Source: CBDCTM01 sp965222005
Lineage (GTDB): Bacteria > Bacteroidota > Bacteroidia > Chitinophagales > Saprospiraceae
Assembly: GCA_965222005.1 (NCBI GenBank)
Contig: OZ244935.1
Location: 4,898,001 to 4,962,000, forward strand
DNA: 64,000 nucleotides
Direction of reading: 5' to 3'
The notes under the pieces are model-generated. The model ran no database searches and was not told where the DNA came from. It saw nothing but the letters and a program-made list of their open reading frames with translations. Both the position numbers and the translations under genes were made by a program. How positions within the stretch are numbered: position 1 is the stretch's first letter; each line of letters starts with the position of its first letter. Below, piece by piece: positions 14,310 through 22,932 of the stretch.

Positions 14310-17174
14310 ATGCATTACAACCCGCGAGAAATAGAACAAAAATGGAGGCAATACTGGGTAAACAACGGTATTTACACCATTAGCAACCAGTCCGATCGAC
14401 CCAAATATTATGTACTCGACATGTTCCCCTACCCTTCTGGTTCCGGGCTGCATGTAGGCCATCCGCTGGGTTACATCGCCTCCGATATCTTTGCCCGCTA
14501 CAAACGGCTGAAGGGCTTCAATGTATTGCATCCTATGGGCTACGATGCATTTGGCCTCCCAGCTGAACAATACGCCATACAATCCGGCGTACATCCTGCC
14601 GTATCTACCAGCGATAACATCCGGCGCTATCGGGCCCAGTTGGAAAACATCGGATTCAGCTTTGACTGGAGCCGCGAGCTTACCACTTCCGACCCTGATT
14701 ATTATAAATGGACACAATGGATTTTCCTCCAATTGTATCAGCATTGGTATGATAATACTTCTCAAAAAGCGCGACCGGTAGAAGAGCTGATTACCGCTTT
14801 TGAAAGTGATGGAAGCACAGCGATAGATGCTCCCAACAGCCTGGAAAAGCCTTTCGCCGCTGCCGATTGGCAGAGCATGACCGACAAAGAAAAGGACAAC
14901 ATCTTGATGTGCTACCGGCTGGCTTACCGAAAAGTCACCTTCGTCAACTGGTGTGAAGCCCTGGGCACTGTGCTGGCCAATGACGAAGTAAAGGACGGCC
15001 TGTCGGAGCGCGGCGGGCATCCCGTTGAGCAACGGCCCATGTTGCAATGGTCTCTGCGTATCACAGCTTATGCCGAGCGTTTGCTCAATGACCTGGATGA
15101 TTTGGAATGGTCGGATGCGATGAAAAAAATGCAGCGCAACTGGATAGGCCGCAGTGAAGGAGCACAGCTATTCTTCGACATTGTAGGGAGGGAGGAAAAA
15201 ATTGAAGTGTTCACCACCCGCCCCGATACCATCTTTGGCGCTACTTATATGGTACTGGCTCCCGAACATGAACTGGTACCCCGGCTAACTACCGCAGCAC
15301 AGGAAGCCGAAATCGGCGATTATCTGAACTATGTAAAATCGAGAAGTGAGCGAGATCGGATGGCCGATGTAAAAGCTATTACTGGTGCATTTACCGGTTC
15401 TTTTGCCAAAAAGCCCTTTACCAATGAGCCTATTCCGATCTGGATCGGCGAATATGTGCTCAAAGAATACGGCACCGGTGCCATCATGGCGGTCCCTGCT
15501 GATGATGAGCGAGATCGCCGTTTTGCCGAAAAATTTGAACTCCCCATTGTCGAGATTATTGATAAAAGCATGCATCCGGGTGCTGATATTGAAGATAAAG
15601 TTGGCCAAATGATCAATTCCGACTTTCTCGATGGTATGGAGGTCAAAGAGGCTATTGCCACTATTTTGGAGCGGATTGAAAGTGCAGGAATCGGTAACAG
15701 GAAAGTGAATTTCAGGCTTCGGGATGCCATCTACAGCCGACAACGTTACTGGGGCGAGCCATTCCCTATGCTGTACGACAGTGAAGGTGTTTCGCATGCT
15801 ATGCCGGCCAATGAGCTACCGCTGACACTGCCTGAGCTGGAGGACTTCAAACCCGCTTCCGGTGGTCAGTCTCCCTTGGCCCGCGCCACAGATTGGGTCA
15901 AGCTGCCCGATGGCTATACGCGCGAAACGGATACCATGCCCGGCTTTGCAGGCTCGAGCTGGTATTTTCTTCGATACATGGATCCCGGAAATGAAAAAGA
16001 ATTTGCTTCTACCCAGGCCATCAACTATTGGCGCGATGTCGATCTGTATGTAGGCGGTACTGAACATGCAGTGGGCCACCTGATGTATTCGCGCTTTTGG
16101 CACAAATTCCTCTACGACAAAGGATTGGTGCCCACCAAAGAACCTTTCCGCAAGCTCATCAACCAGGGGATGATACAGGGGGTGATCGAATATATTTTTC
16201 TGATCAAAGAGGAAAAAGATGGTTACAAGCACTTCATTTGCTCCAAATTGGCCGGCATGCGCGGCATAGAGGATGTGGTAAAAATACCGGTACATGTGGA
16301 GTTTGTACAGGCCTATGGCAGCGAAAGCTCCTTTTTGAATATAGATAGCATCAAAAAATTCATCGACTGGCGCCCCGAATATGCCGATGCGATCTTTGAA
16401 TGCTCCAAAGGAATCTATCACAAGGGAGTCTTTACCCCCAATGCAGGAGAAAGTGATAGCGAATTGCATACCTATTCGGAGGTGGGCAAAATGTCGAAGC
16501 GCTATTTTAATGTCGTTAATCCGGATGAAGTGGTCGAAGCCTATGGCGCCGATACTTTCCGCATGTACGAGATGTTTTTGGGTCCCATCGAGCAGTCCAA
16601 GCCCTGGGATACGCAAGGCATCGACGGGGTAGCAAAATTTTTGCGTAAGCTGTGGAGTTTATTTTTTGATGTACAGGGCGAGTGGGCAGTCGAGGAGGCG
16701 GATGCCAGTAAAGAGGAAATGAAGGTACTGCACACAGCGATCAAAAAGGTGAATGAAGATATCGAGCGCTTTTCTTTCAATACCTGTGTGGCAGCTTTCA
16801 TGGTAGCTACCAATGAGCTTAAGCGATTGGATTGCCACAAAAGGAAAGTCCTCGAGCCTTTAATGGTTTTGCTGGCCCCATTTGCCCCGCATTTCAGCGA
16901 AGAGATGTGGACCCGCCTGGGCAATGAGCCCAGCGTCCACCTGGCCCGATACCCCGAAGTAGATGAAACCTATTTGAAAGAAGCAGCCTTCAATTATCCT
17001 GTGCAAATCAATGGCAAAGTGCGCGTAAACGCAGAGTTGCCCACCGATGCCAGCAAGGAAGAGCTGGAAACGGCTGCCCTTGCTTTGGAGGCTGTGCAAA
17101 AATGGACAAGCGGCAAAACGGTTCGCAAAGTAATCGTAGTGCCAAAACGGATTATCAACATTGTGGTGGCCTAG
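14310..17174 (+). CDS. leuS: Leucyl-tRNA synthetase
   Basis: LeuRS charges tRNA-Leu and edits mischarged products. The 954-residue class I enzyme has FPYPSGSGLHVGHPLGY (HIGH motif as HVGH, about residues 36-52), the editing domain with FTTRPDTIFGATYMVL and YGTGAIMAVPADDERD, and the leucine-specific insertion before the second signature. The signature reads GKMSKRYFN (R in place of the final S of KMSKS), then the anticodon-binding domain and the C-terminal tRNA-binding tail (VQINGKVRVNAEL). It is somewhat longer than the E. coli enzyme (about 860), owing to insertions usual in Bacteroidota. A possible -7 (TATTTTTG) lies near 14210. Confidence 0.97.
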   Translation: MHYNPREIEQKWRQYWVNNGIYTISNQSDRPKYYVLDMFPYPSGSGLHVGHPLGYIASDIFARYKRLKGFNVLHPMGYDAFGLPAEQYAIQSGVHPAVSTSDNIRRYRAQLENIGFSFDWSRELTTSDPDYYKWTQWIFLQLYQHWYDNTSQKARPVEELITAFESDGSTAIDAPNSLEKPFAAADWQSMTDKEKDNILMCYRLAYRKVTFVNWCEALGTVLANDEVKDGLSERGGHPVEQRPMLQWSLRITAYAERLLNDLDDLEWSDAMKKMQRNWIGRSEGAQLFFDIVGREEKIEVFTTRPDTIFGATYMVLAPEHELVPRLTTAAQEAEIGDYLNYVKSRSERDRMADVKAITGAFTGSFAKKPFTNEPIPIWIGEYVLKEYGTGAIMAVPADDERDRRFAEKFELPIVEIIDKSMHPGADIEDKVGQMINSDFLDGMEVKEAIATILERIESAGIGNRKVNFRLRDAIYSRQRYWGEPFPMLYDSEGVSHAMPANELPLTLPELEDFKPASGGQSPLARATDWVKLPDGYTRETDTMPGFAGSSWYFLRYMDPGNEKEFASTQAINYWRDVDLYVGGTEHAVGHLMYSRFWHKFLYDKGLVPTKEPFRKLINQGMIQGVIEYIFLIKEEKDGYKHFICSKLAGMRGIEDVVKIPVHVEFVQAYGSESSFLNIDSIKKFIDWRPEYADAIFECSKGIYHKGVFTPNAGESDSELHTYSEVGKMSKRYFNVVNPDEVVEAYGADTFRMYEMFLGPIEQSKPWDTQGIDGVAKFLRKLWSLFFDVQGEWAVEEADASKEEMKVLHTAIKKVNEDIERFSFNTCVAAFMVATNELKRLDCHKRKVLEPLMVLLAPFAPHFSEEMWTRLGNEPSVHLARYPEVDETYLKEAAFNYPVQINGKVRVNAELPTDASKEELETAALALEAVQKWTSGKTVRKVIVVPKRIINIVVA

Positions 17175-17181
17175 CAGCTTC

Positions 17182-17273
17182 GAAGTTGTAAAGAGAAGTT
17201 GTAAAGAATTGCTGCTGGTGTGGCATGAAATAGTGATTTTCAGCAAAGTGAGTAGTTTTTAAACTAGTTCTTC
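17182..17273. mobile_element. Family A repeat, short copy 2, with 13-bp tandem end
   Basis: GAAGTTGTAAAGA occurs twice in direct tandem (17182-17194 and 17195-17207). From 17195 the sequence follows the left end of the 14010 element (AAGAATTGCTGCT) and then jumps to its right end (CAGCAAAGTGAGTAG, then TTTTTAAACTAGTTCTTC). It is therefore an internally deleted copy of about 79 bp. It starts only 8 bp after the leuS stop. Confidence 0.55.
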
Positions 17274-17759
17274 ATACCGCCTTAAAAAAAACACAAACCA
17301 AAACGCAGATAATTGGCACATCCAAATTTATTAAGTATTATAATTCACTGAAAATCAATCTTTTATCGATACTGATCTATCCTAATACTTAAATTACCGA
17401 TTTTTGGGTATGCACGCTTAGAGCAATGTACCTACCTTTGTGATTACAATTTTTGACCTTTTAGCCTATCGGGGCAAAACAGGAAACGAATCACTTACAT
17501 TTTTTACCAAAACTATGAACCTTCTCAGGGCCAAAACCCTAAATTAGCAAACACTTTTCAGCCCGCTTTTAGCGGGCACCCACTCCCCACACTTTTCCTC
17601 CCAACAATTGGCAGAACGTCCAAAACACTACTACTACTTGGAGTGTACAAGGCTTTCTCTTTGAAAAAACGAATAAAAAAATGCCCAGGCAGCTGGTACA
17701 CCTGCCTTATGGGCAACAACTTGGGAAACGAATCTTAAATCAACAAACACACTTGCCAG
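17274..17759 (+). other. Long leader of the T9SS gene with hairpin
   Basis: There is no coding sequence here. TACCTTTG at 17433-17440 is a possible -7 element but lacks a well-spaced -33. GCCCGCTTTTAGCGGGC at 17561-17577 is a perfect 7-bp stem with a 3-nt loop and no T-run after it. If transcription starts near 17450 the leader of the next gene would be about 310 nt. Confidence 0.4.
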
Positions 17760-18521
17760 ATGAACAAATCGCAGGAAAATGACCAAAACACCAACACTTC
17801 TCTTATATGGGTGGTCATCCTGCTCTTGCTAATGTTTCAGTTACCATTTGCTTTTTCTCAAGTTCACAAAACTACGCTAGCTGCTACAGCAAACGATCAA
17901 CTACCTCCGATCGCCCGCTGTATCAATGGCACAGGATTGGCCATCCCGGCTACCGATCATTCGGCTACCCTTTGGGCGGCTGATGTCAACCAATTTAGTA
18001 TCGATAACGAATCGGTAGCTGATATGCGACTCGGCCTGGCGGGAATACATAGCGATGAGGCTCCCTTGTCCAACTATGTCGCATTCACCGAGCAGGAAAC
18101 GGGAAAACATGCACTAGAGCTTTGGGTGAGTGATCCGGCAGGCAATTGGGGAGTTTGTACCACCTATGTGTATGTGTACAAAGAGGCTGAAAAGCCTAAT
18201 ACCAAAGGTATCGCAGTGGATGTAGTGGCCGATGACCATAACAGCAGGCAGCGCGACGAGCTTTATCAAAACAGCCCCAACCCTTACAAAGCGCATACAA
18301 AAATCAGCTTCTTCCTTGCCGATACCAAAAGGGCAGTACTGCGGGTACTGGACAGCAATGGCAGGATTATCAAAAAATATCAAGGGCCTTTTAACAAAGG
18401 CTTCAACGAAATCATACTATCTGAAAACCTACTCAGCGGCCACCAAATGATGTACTACCAGCTGGAAACGGCAAGTGGCATCCAGAGCCGCAAAATGATC
18501 CCGGCACAGATCGGGGGATAG
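17760..18521 (+). CDS. T9SS-sorted secreted protein, function unknown
   Basis: The 253-residue protein has an N-terminal export signal after a polar start (SLIWVVILLLLMFQLPFAFS). A middle domain of about 130 residues resembles an HYR/Ig-like fold (PPIARCINGTG, ALELWVSDPAGNWG). The C-terminal type A sorting domain runs from LYQNSPNPYKAHTKISFFL to VLRVLDSNGRIIKKY. It should cross the outer membrane by the type IX system and be released or anchored on the surface. No enzymatic motif is visible. A stem-loop terminator follows at 18591. Confidence 0.75.
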   Translation: MNKSQENDQNTNTSLIWVVILLLLMFQLPFAFSQVHKTTLAATANDQLPPIARCINGTGLAIPATDHSATLWAADVNQFSIDNESVADMRLGLAGIHSDEAPLSNYVAFTEQETGKHALELWVSDPAGNWGVCTTYVYVYKEAEKPNTKGIAVDVVADDHNSRQRDELYQNSPNPYKAHTKISFFLADTKRAVLRVLDSNGRIIKKYQGPFNKGFNEIILSENLLSGHQMMYYQLETASGIQSRKMIPAQIGG

Positions 18522-18590
18522 TGAAGAATTAGGTGATTGTGTGTTAAATCAAAAACTGTTTAAAGCAATTTAAAATCAGTTTTTGGGACG

Positions 18591-18624
18591 GCCTCTCATC
18601 GCTCCGGCGGTGGGGGGCTTTTTT
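18591..18624 (+). terminator. Rho-independent terminator
   Basis: GCCTCTC (18591-18597) pairs with GGGGGGC (18612-18618) using two G-U pairs, and CGC/GCG pair inside. TTTTTT follows directly. It ends the T9SS gene transcript, just before the purK promoter. Confidence 0.65.
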
Positions 18625-18628
18625 GTGT

Positions 18629-18659
18629 TTGAATAATTCCTGCCGAACTGCTAATTTCG
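18629..18659 (+). promoter_or_regulatory. Promoter for purK-purE
   Basis: TTG (18629-18631), a 20-base spacer, then TAATTTCG (18652-18659, one mismatch to TAnnTTTG). It lies 24 bp ahead of the chosen purK ATG at 18683. Confidence 0.45.
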
Positions 18660-18682
18660 TCCAAAATTCAGAGCCTGACTTT

Positions 18683-19873
18683 ATGAATAAGCATGATGTT
18701 TCACAGCAGCAAACCAGCAAGGTGCCTACTGAGCTTTCTGCTACCAAAATTGGTATCCTCGGCGCAGGCCAGCTCGGCAAGATGCTGGCTCAGGCAGCCA
18801 GCCAATGGCAGCTCCCTCTTTACATGCTCGACCGATCTGATGATTTTCCCGCCGCACAGCTTTGCCACCAATTCGTACAGGGCGACTTTGCCAACTATGA
18901 CGATGTGTATGCCTTTGGCCAAATGGCCGACCTGATTACCGTTGAGATCGAGCACGTAAATACCGATGCCTTGCTTCAGTTGGAAAAAGAAGGCAAAGTA
19001 GTGCATCCATCACCAAATGTCCTTAACATCATCAAGGACAAAGGCCTGCAAAAGCAATTTTATAGCTCTCAAAAGCTGCCATCTGCTCCCTTTCAACTTT
19101 TCGCCAACAAGGCTACCGTATTACAAGCCATTGATAATCAGCAACTTAGCCTTCCTTTTGTGCAGAAAACACGTACCGCAGGCTATGATGGCCGAGGTGT
19201 GCAGGTCATCCGCACTGATGAGCAACTCGACCAGATTATGGATGCCCCTTCGGTCATAGAGCCGCTGGTGAATATTAAAAAAGAAATAGCCGTGCAAGTC
19301 GCCCGCAATGCCAAAGGAGAGGTAACAGCCTTTCCGGCAGTAGATATGGAATTTCACCCTACGGCCAATCTCGTGGAATTCCTCAGCTGCCCGGCCAATA
19401 TCTCACAGGAGCTGGCATCCAGCGCCAGGCAGCTCGCCATTCGCACCATTGAGGCTTATCAGCTCTGCGGTTTGCTATCGGTTGAGTTGTTCCTCACTCA
19501 GGAGGACGGCTGGCTCATCAATGAAGTAGCGCCACGCCCCCACAACAGCGGTCATCATACAATCGAAAGCTTATACACTTCCCAATTTCAGCAACACCTT
19601 CGAGCTATTCTCAACTGGCCGCTCGGCAGCGTGGCAATGAAAAGCCCGGCCGTCATGGTCAATCTGCTGGGTAGCCCGGGTTGTAGCGGCCCGGCACGCT
19701 ATGAAGGGCTGGAAGCCTGCCTGGAAGTGGAGGGTGCAGCCATTCATATTTATGGAAAAGCCCTCACCAAGCCCTATCGAAAGATGGGCCATGCTACAGT
19801 ATTGGCAGCCCGTTTGGAGGAGGCCCGTACAAAAGCCCGATTCATCCAAGAAACGCTTAAAATTATTGCCTGA
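18683..19873 (+). CDS. purK: N5-carboxyaminoimidazole ribonucleotide synthase
   Basis: PurK uses ATP and bicarbonate to carboxylate AIR on N5 in purine biosynthesis. The ATP-grasp protein (about 396 residues from the ATG at 18683) opens with KIGILGAGQLGKMLA, continues with TVEIEHVNTDAL, VQKTRTAGYDGRGVQ and the metal-binding EVAPRPHNSGHHTIE. I prefer 18683 over 18623 because the upstream 20 residues do not match the family and overlap the promoter. The TGA overlaps the purE ATG (TGATG), so translation is probably coupled. Confidence 0.95.
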   Translation: MNKHDVSQQQTSKVPTELSATKIGILGAGQLGKMLAQAASQWQLPLYMLDRSDDFPAAQLCHQFVQGDFANYDDVYAFGQMADLITVEIEHVNTDALLQLEKEGKVVHPSPNVLNIIKDKGLQKQFYSSQKLPSAPFQLFANKATVLQAIDNQQLSLPFVQKTRTAGYDGRGVQVIRTDEQLDQIMDAPSVIEPLVNIKKEIAVQVARNAKGEVTAFPAVDMEFHPTANLVEFLSCPANISQELASSARQLAIRTIEAYQLCGLLSVELFLTQEDGWLINEVAPRPHNSGHHTIESLYTSQFQQHLRAILNWPLGSVAMKSPAVMVNLLGSPGCSGPARYEGLEACLEVEGAAIHIYGKALTKPYRKMGHATVLAARLEEARTKARFIQETLKIIA

Positions 19874-20388
19874 TGGAGAATATCAAAGTGAGCATAATCA
19901 TGGGTTCCGATTCCGACCTGCCCGTCATGCGGCAGGCCGCCGACCTGCTGAAAAGCCTGGACGTGGCTTTCGAGCTAACCATTGTATCGGCTCATCGCAC
20001 TCCTCAACGAATGTTCGATTTTGCTAAAAAAGCCCACCAACGTGGCATCAGCGTTATCATTGCCGGAGCAGGCGGCGCGGCACATTTGCCGGGTATGGTA
20101 GCCTCCCTATCTCCTCTGCCGGTCATTGGAGTACCTATCCAATCCAGCAATTCCATCGATGGCTGGGATAGCTTGCTTTCCATTCTCCAAATGCCCAATG
20201 GCGTACCCGTGGCCACCGTAGCCTTGAATGCCGCCAAAAATGCCGGTATTCTGGCAGCACAGATATTGGCTGTCAGTGATCCGGCCTTACAGGCAAAACT
20301 CTTAGATTACAAAGATGAATTGGCTGCCGGGGTAGCCCGCAAGTACAAAAAATTGGATGAAAGCGGCTACGAAAACTATGAAAGCTAA
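19873..20388 (+). CDS. purE: N5-CAIR mutase (class I PurE)
   Basis: PurE converts N5-CAIR to 4-carboxy-AIR. The 171-residue protein has the family blocks IIMGSDSDLPVM (S-x-S-D-x-P), TIVSAHRTPQRMFDF with the catalytic His, IIAGAGGAAHLPGMVA and VIGVPIQSSNSIDGWDSL. It overlaps purK by one base. Its 3' end overlaps the convergent Mur-ligase gene by 4 bp. Confidence 0.96.
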   Translation: MENIKVSIIMGSDSDLPVMRQAADLLKSLDVAFELTIVSAHRTPQRMFDFAKKAHQRGISVIIAGAGGAAHLPGMVASLSPLPVIGVPIQSSNSIDGWDSLLSILQMPNGVPVATVALNAAKNAGILAAQILAVSDPALQAKLLDYKDELAAGVARKYKKLDESGYENYES

Positions 20389-21737
20389 GCTTTTTGGGCC
20401 AGCGCCCTTAAATCCAGCCCGCCAAAGGTACCCGAGCTCATCAGCAACAAATTGCAATCTTCTCGTCGCTTGCTATCAATAAATGCCTCTACTTCAACCC
20501 GCTCCGTAAACACTTGCAAGGCCGGATGGTCAAAGGCTGACTTTATTTCCTGCTTGGACAAAGGTGGGAGCCGCTTCATGCGCAGTGTATGTTCGCTGAA
20601 GTAAACCAGCGCTGCATCCGCAGCATCCAAACTGTGCCGATATTCGTTGAGAAAGTGGCTACTGAGGCTACTAAAGGTGTGCAACTCCAGGCAAGCCACG
20701 AGTTGCCGATCGGGGTATTGCTGCCGAAGGGCTTCCACTGTGGCCTTTACTTTGGAAGGGGCATGGGCAAAATCCTGATAAACGGCCGAGCTGCTTGTTT
20801 TGTGTAGCAATTGCAAGCGTTTCGCCGCGCCCTGAAAGCTTGGAATGGCTTGGAAAAATGCCTCCTTTGTAATGCCAACCGCCTGACAAGCGAGGTAAGC
20901 CGCCTTCAGATTTTCCAGATTATGTTTGCCAAAAACCTGCAAAGGAATGGCATCTCCGGCATCGTCAAACAAGAGGCATTGGCCCTCCACCACTTCAAAG
21001 TGGAAGGCTTCGTAGGCCTGTGTTTGTATCGCTTTGTCAAGGTCCTTCAGGATTTCAACAATATGGGGATCATGCTGATAGTAGATCAAGAGGGCTCCGT
21101 GGGGCAGGCTCTTTATGAAGGCACTGAACTGCTCTTTGTATTCTTCAAAGGTGGGGAATACATTGATGTGATCCCAGGCAATGCCTGTAAGGATGGCTAT
21201 TTGAGGCCGATAATGGAGAAATTTGGGCCGCCTGTCGATAGCAGAGGACAGGTACTCGTCTCCTTCAATAACCATCAGGGGAGCATCGGAAAATTGCACC
21301 ATATGATCGAATCCATCCAATTGAGCCCCCACCAAATAGTCAAAAGGGTGTCTGCAGTGCTTCAAAACGTGCAAAATCATAGAGGTGGTAGTGGTTTTTC
21401 CGTGGCTGCCCGCCACTACCAGGCGCCTCTTGCTTTGAGCCTGCTGATACACAAATGCCGGGTACGATAGGATGCGCAGCCCCAATTTGCGGGCTTTTTG
21501 GAGCTCCGGATTATCAGCCCGGGCGTGCATACCGAGAATGATGATGTCGATATCAGGCGTAATGCTGTCCGGAAACCAGCCCATTTCTGCAGGCAGCAGC
21601 CCGAAACGAGCCAGGCGGTCGCGGGCCGGATTGTATATTTCATCATCGGAACCTGAAACGGTATGATGATTGATTTGCAAACTAATGGCGATGTTGTGCA
21701 TCGCAGCTCCGCCAATGGCTATCAGATGAATGCGCAT
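20385..21737 (-). CDS. mpl: Mur ligase family, Mpl-type peptide recycling ligase
   Basis: Mpl reattaches recovered murein tripeptide to UDP-MurNAc. The 450-residue protein starts IHLIAIGGAAMHNIAISL, as in Mpl/MurC, followed by VSGSDDEIY, the ATP-binding loop VAGSHGKTTTTSM (residues 108-120), VIEGDEYLSSAID and YQDFAHAPSKVKATVEAL (central and C-terminal domains). Mpl and MurC are close; the HNIA rather than MSGIA opening favours Mpl. It is a single gene, convergent with purE. Confidence 0.85.
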   Translation of the reverse strand: MRIHLIAIGGAAMHNIAISLQINHHTVSGSDDEIYNPARDRLARFGLLPAEMGWFPDSITPDIDIIILGMHARADNPELQKARKLGLRILSYPAFVYQQAQSKRRLVVAGSHGKTTTTSMILHVLKHCRHPFDYLVGAQLDGFDHMVQFSDAPLMVIEGDEYLSSAIDRRPKFLHYRPQIAILTGIAWDHINVFPTFEEYKEQFSAFIKSLPHGALLIYYQHDPHIVEILKDLDKAIQTQAYEAFHFEVVEGQCLLFDDAGDAIPLQVFGKHNLENLKAAYLACQAVGITKEAFFQAIPSFQGAAKRLQLLHKTSSSAVYQDFAHAPSKVKATVEALRQQYPDRQLVACLELHTFSSLSSHFLNEYRHSLDAADAALVYFSEHTLRMKRLPPLSKQEIKSAFDHPALQVFTERVEVEAFIDSKRREDCNLLLMSSGTFGGLDLRALAQKA

Positions 21738-21873
21738 ATCTTAAAACATTCTTAAGGATTGATGATACAGGCCAAATATAGAGCAAAGCACCCACAGAGT
21801 TGAACATTTGCAAAATATGCCGCTAAATATGGGCGTTATTGCAAAATATTAATGAATTTCTCTCTATAAGTAT

Positions 21874-21881
21874 TAACTTTG
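21874..21881 (+). promoter_or_regulatory. Possible -7 element for the small lipoprotein gene
   Basis: TAACTTTG fits TAnnTTTG exactly and lies 24 bp ahead of the ATG at 21905. No TTG lies at 19-20 bp upstream, so the assignment rests on the -7 element alone. Confidence 0.35.
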
Positions 21882-21904
21882 TGTATTAAAACAAACCACT
21901 GATA

Positions 21905-22069
21905 ATGAAAGTCTCAGTATTAAAAAAAGTAATCCCATTTGTGATCTTCCTTGCTGTATTGGCTTCTTTTAGTTCTTGTAATCGGGGAGTCGGCTGTCCC
22001 ACCTTTTCTGCCGGCGATGTGGTAAGTCAATGCGTCGAAATGACTGCAGATATGCTGATCCGCCCCTAA
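21905..22069 (+). CDS. Small 54-residue lipoprotein
   Basis: The reading frame ATG 21905 to TAA 22067-22069 encodes a short protein. It begins MKVSVLKKVIPFVIFL and has a signal followed by the lipobox SFSSC at about residue 25. The mature peptide is only some 30 residues, with two more Cys (GVGCP and SQCVE). A -7 promoter element sits 24 bp upstream. The family was not recognised; similar short lipoproteins with a C-N-R-G start occur in the phylum (recollection, not checked). It lies between mpl and mnmD. Confidence 0.6.
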   Translation: MKVSVLKKVIPFVIFLAVLASFSSCNRGVGCPTFSAGDVVSQCVEMTADMLIRP

Positions 22070-22186
22070 AGTTGTCTATTTAGGAAAAGGCCGTGAGGCT
22101 AGTTGTTATAAAATAAGACCGATGGCTGTGCTAACTTTTGATGTTGTGCACGGCCTTGCTATTTGAGGGCTCTCAGTATTTCCAGC

Positions 22187-22858
22187 ATGACGAATGACCA
22201 GCTCTTTACCACTGCCGATGGCTCTCACAGCCTCCTCTCGGGGCAATATGATGTGAGCTTTCATTCTCGCTTCGGAGCCATCGGGGAAACCCGCCACGTT
22301 TTCATCCAGGCCGCCCTGCTTCACAAAGCGCTGCACCAATCACAACTGGCCGTACTCGGAATGGGTTTTGGTACCGGCCTCAATGCGTACATGAGCCTGC
22401 TGGCCGCAGTACAGCAGCATCTGCAAATCGACTATCACGCCATTGAAGCTTTCCCTATCGATCCGCTGCAGGCTCGCCAACTCAACTATCCCCGCCTGTT
22501 GGAGGCAGATCCTTTGGGCAGCTATTTTTACCAACTGCACGATTGCCCCTGGGATATCCCCCAACCTATCAGTCCGAATTTTACATTTACCAAAAGGAAA
22601 ATGCACTTTGAAAACATCCCTTTCGACCAATCCTTCGACATCATTTACTACGATGCCTTTGCTCCCGATGCGCAGCCGGAACTTTGGACAGAAAGCATGC
22701 TGGCTCGCTGTTTCAAGGCGTTGTTGCCTGGAGGGGTGTTGACAACCTATTGTGCCAAAGGAGCTGTAAAACGGGCCTTGAAAGCCGTAGGTTTTGAATT
22801 GGAATCGCTCGCCGGGCCGCCCGGCAAAAGGGAAATGACCCGTGCTACCAAACCTTGA
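22187..22858 (+). CDS. mnmD: tRNA mnm5s2U biosynthesis methyltransferase (MnmD/DUF752)
   Basis: The 223-residue protein (ATG 22187; a TTG at 22163 is also in frame) matches the stand-alone methyltransferase half of MnmC, which methylates the aminomethyl group of nm5(s2)U34 in tRNA. Seen: LFTTADGSHSL, the fold entrance HVFIQAALLHKAL, SAM motif I VLGMGFGTGLNAY, IIYYDAFAPDAQPELWTE and LTTYCAKGAVKRALKAVGFE. The FAD oxidase half of MnmC is absent, as is usual outside proteobacteria. A terminator follows at once. Confidence 0.88.
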   Translation: MTNDQLFTTADGSHSLLSGQYDVSFHSRFGAIGETRHVFIQAALLHKALHQSQLAVLGMGFGTGLNAYMSLLAAVQQHLQIDYHAIEAFPIDPLQARQLNYPRLLEADPLGSYFYQLHDCPWDIPQPISPNFTFTKRKMHFENIPFDQSFDIIYYDAFAPDAQPELWTESMLARCFKALLPGGVLTTYCAKGAVKRALKAVGFELESLAGPPGKREMTRATKP

Positions 22859-22860
22859 GC

Positions 22861-22907
22861 AATGCCATTGAAAGCTGGCATTTGCCCGGCAATTGGCATT
22901 TTTTTTC
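22861..22907 (+). terminator. Terminator after mnmD with alternative stems
   Basis: AATGCCA (22861) can pair with TGGCATT (22876-22882), or, extended as AATGCCATTG, with CAATTGGCATT at 22890-22900. A run of eight T follows the second arm. It starts 2 bp after the mnmD stop. Confidence 0.6.
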
Positions 22908-22932
22908 CTAATTTGGCAAAAAATCAGCGCGA

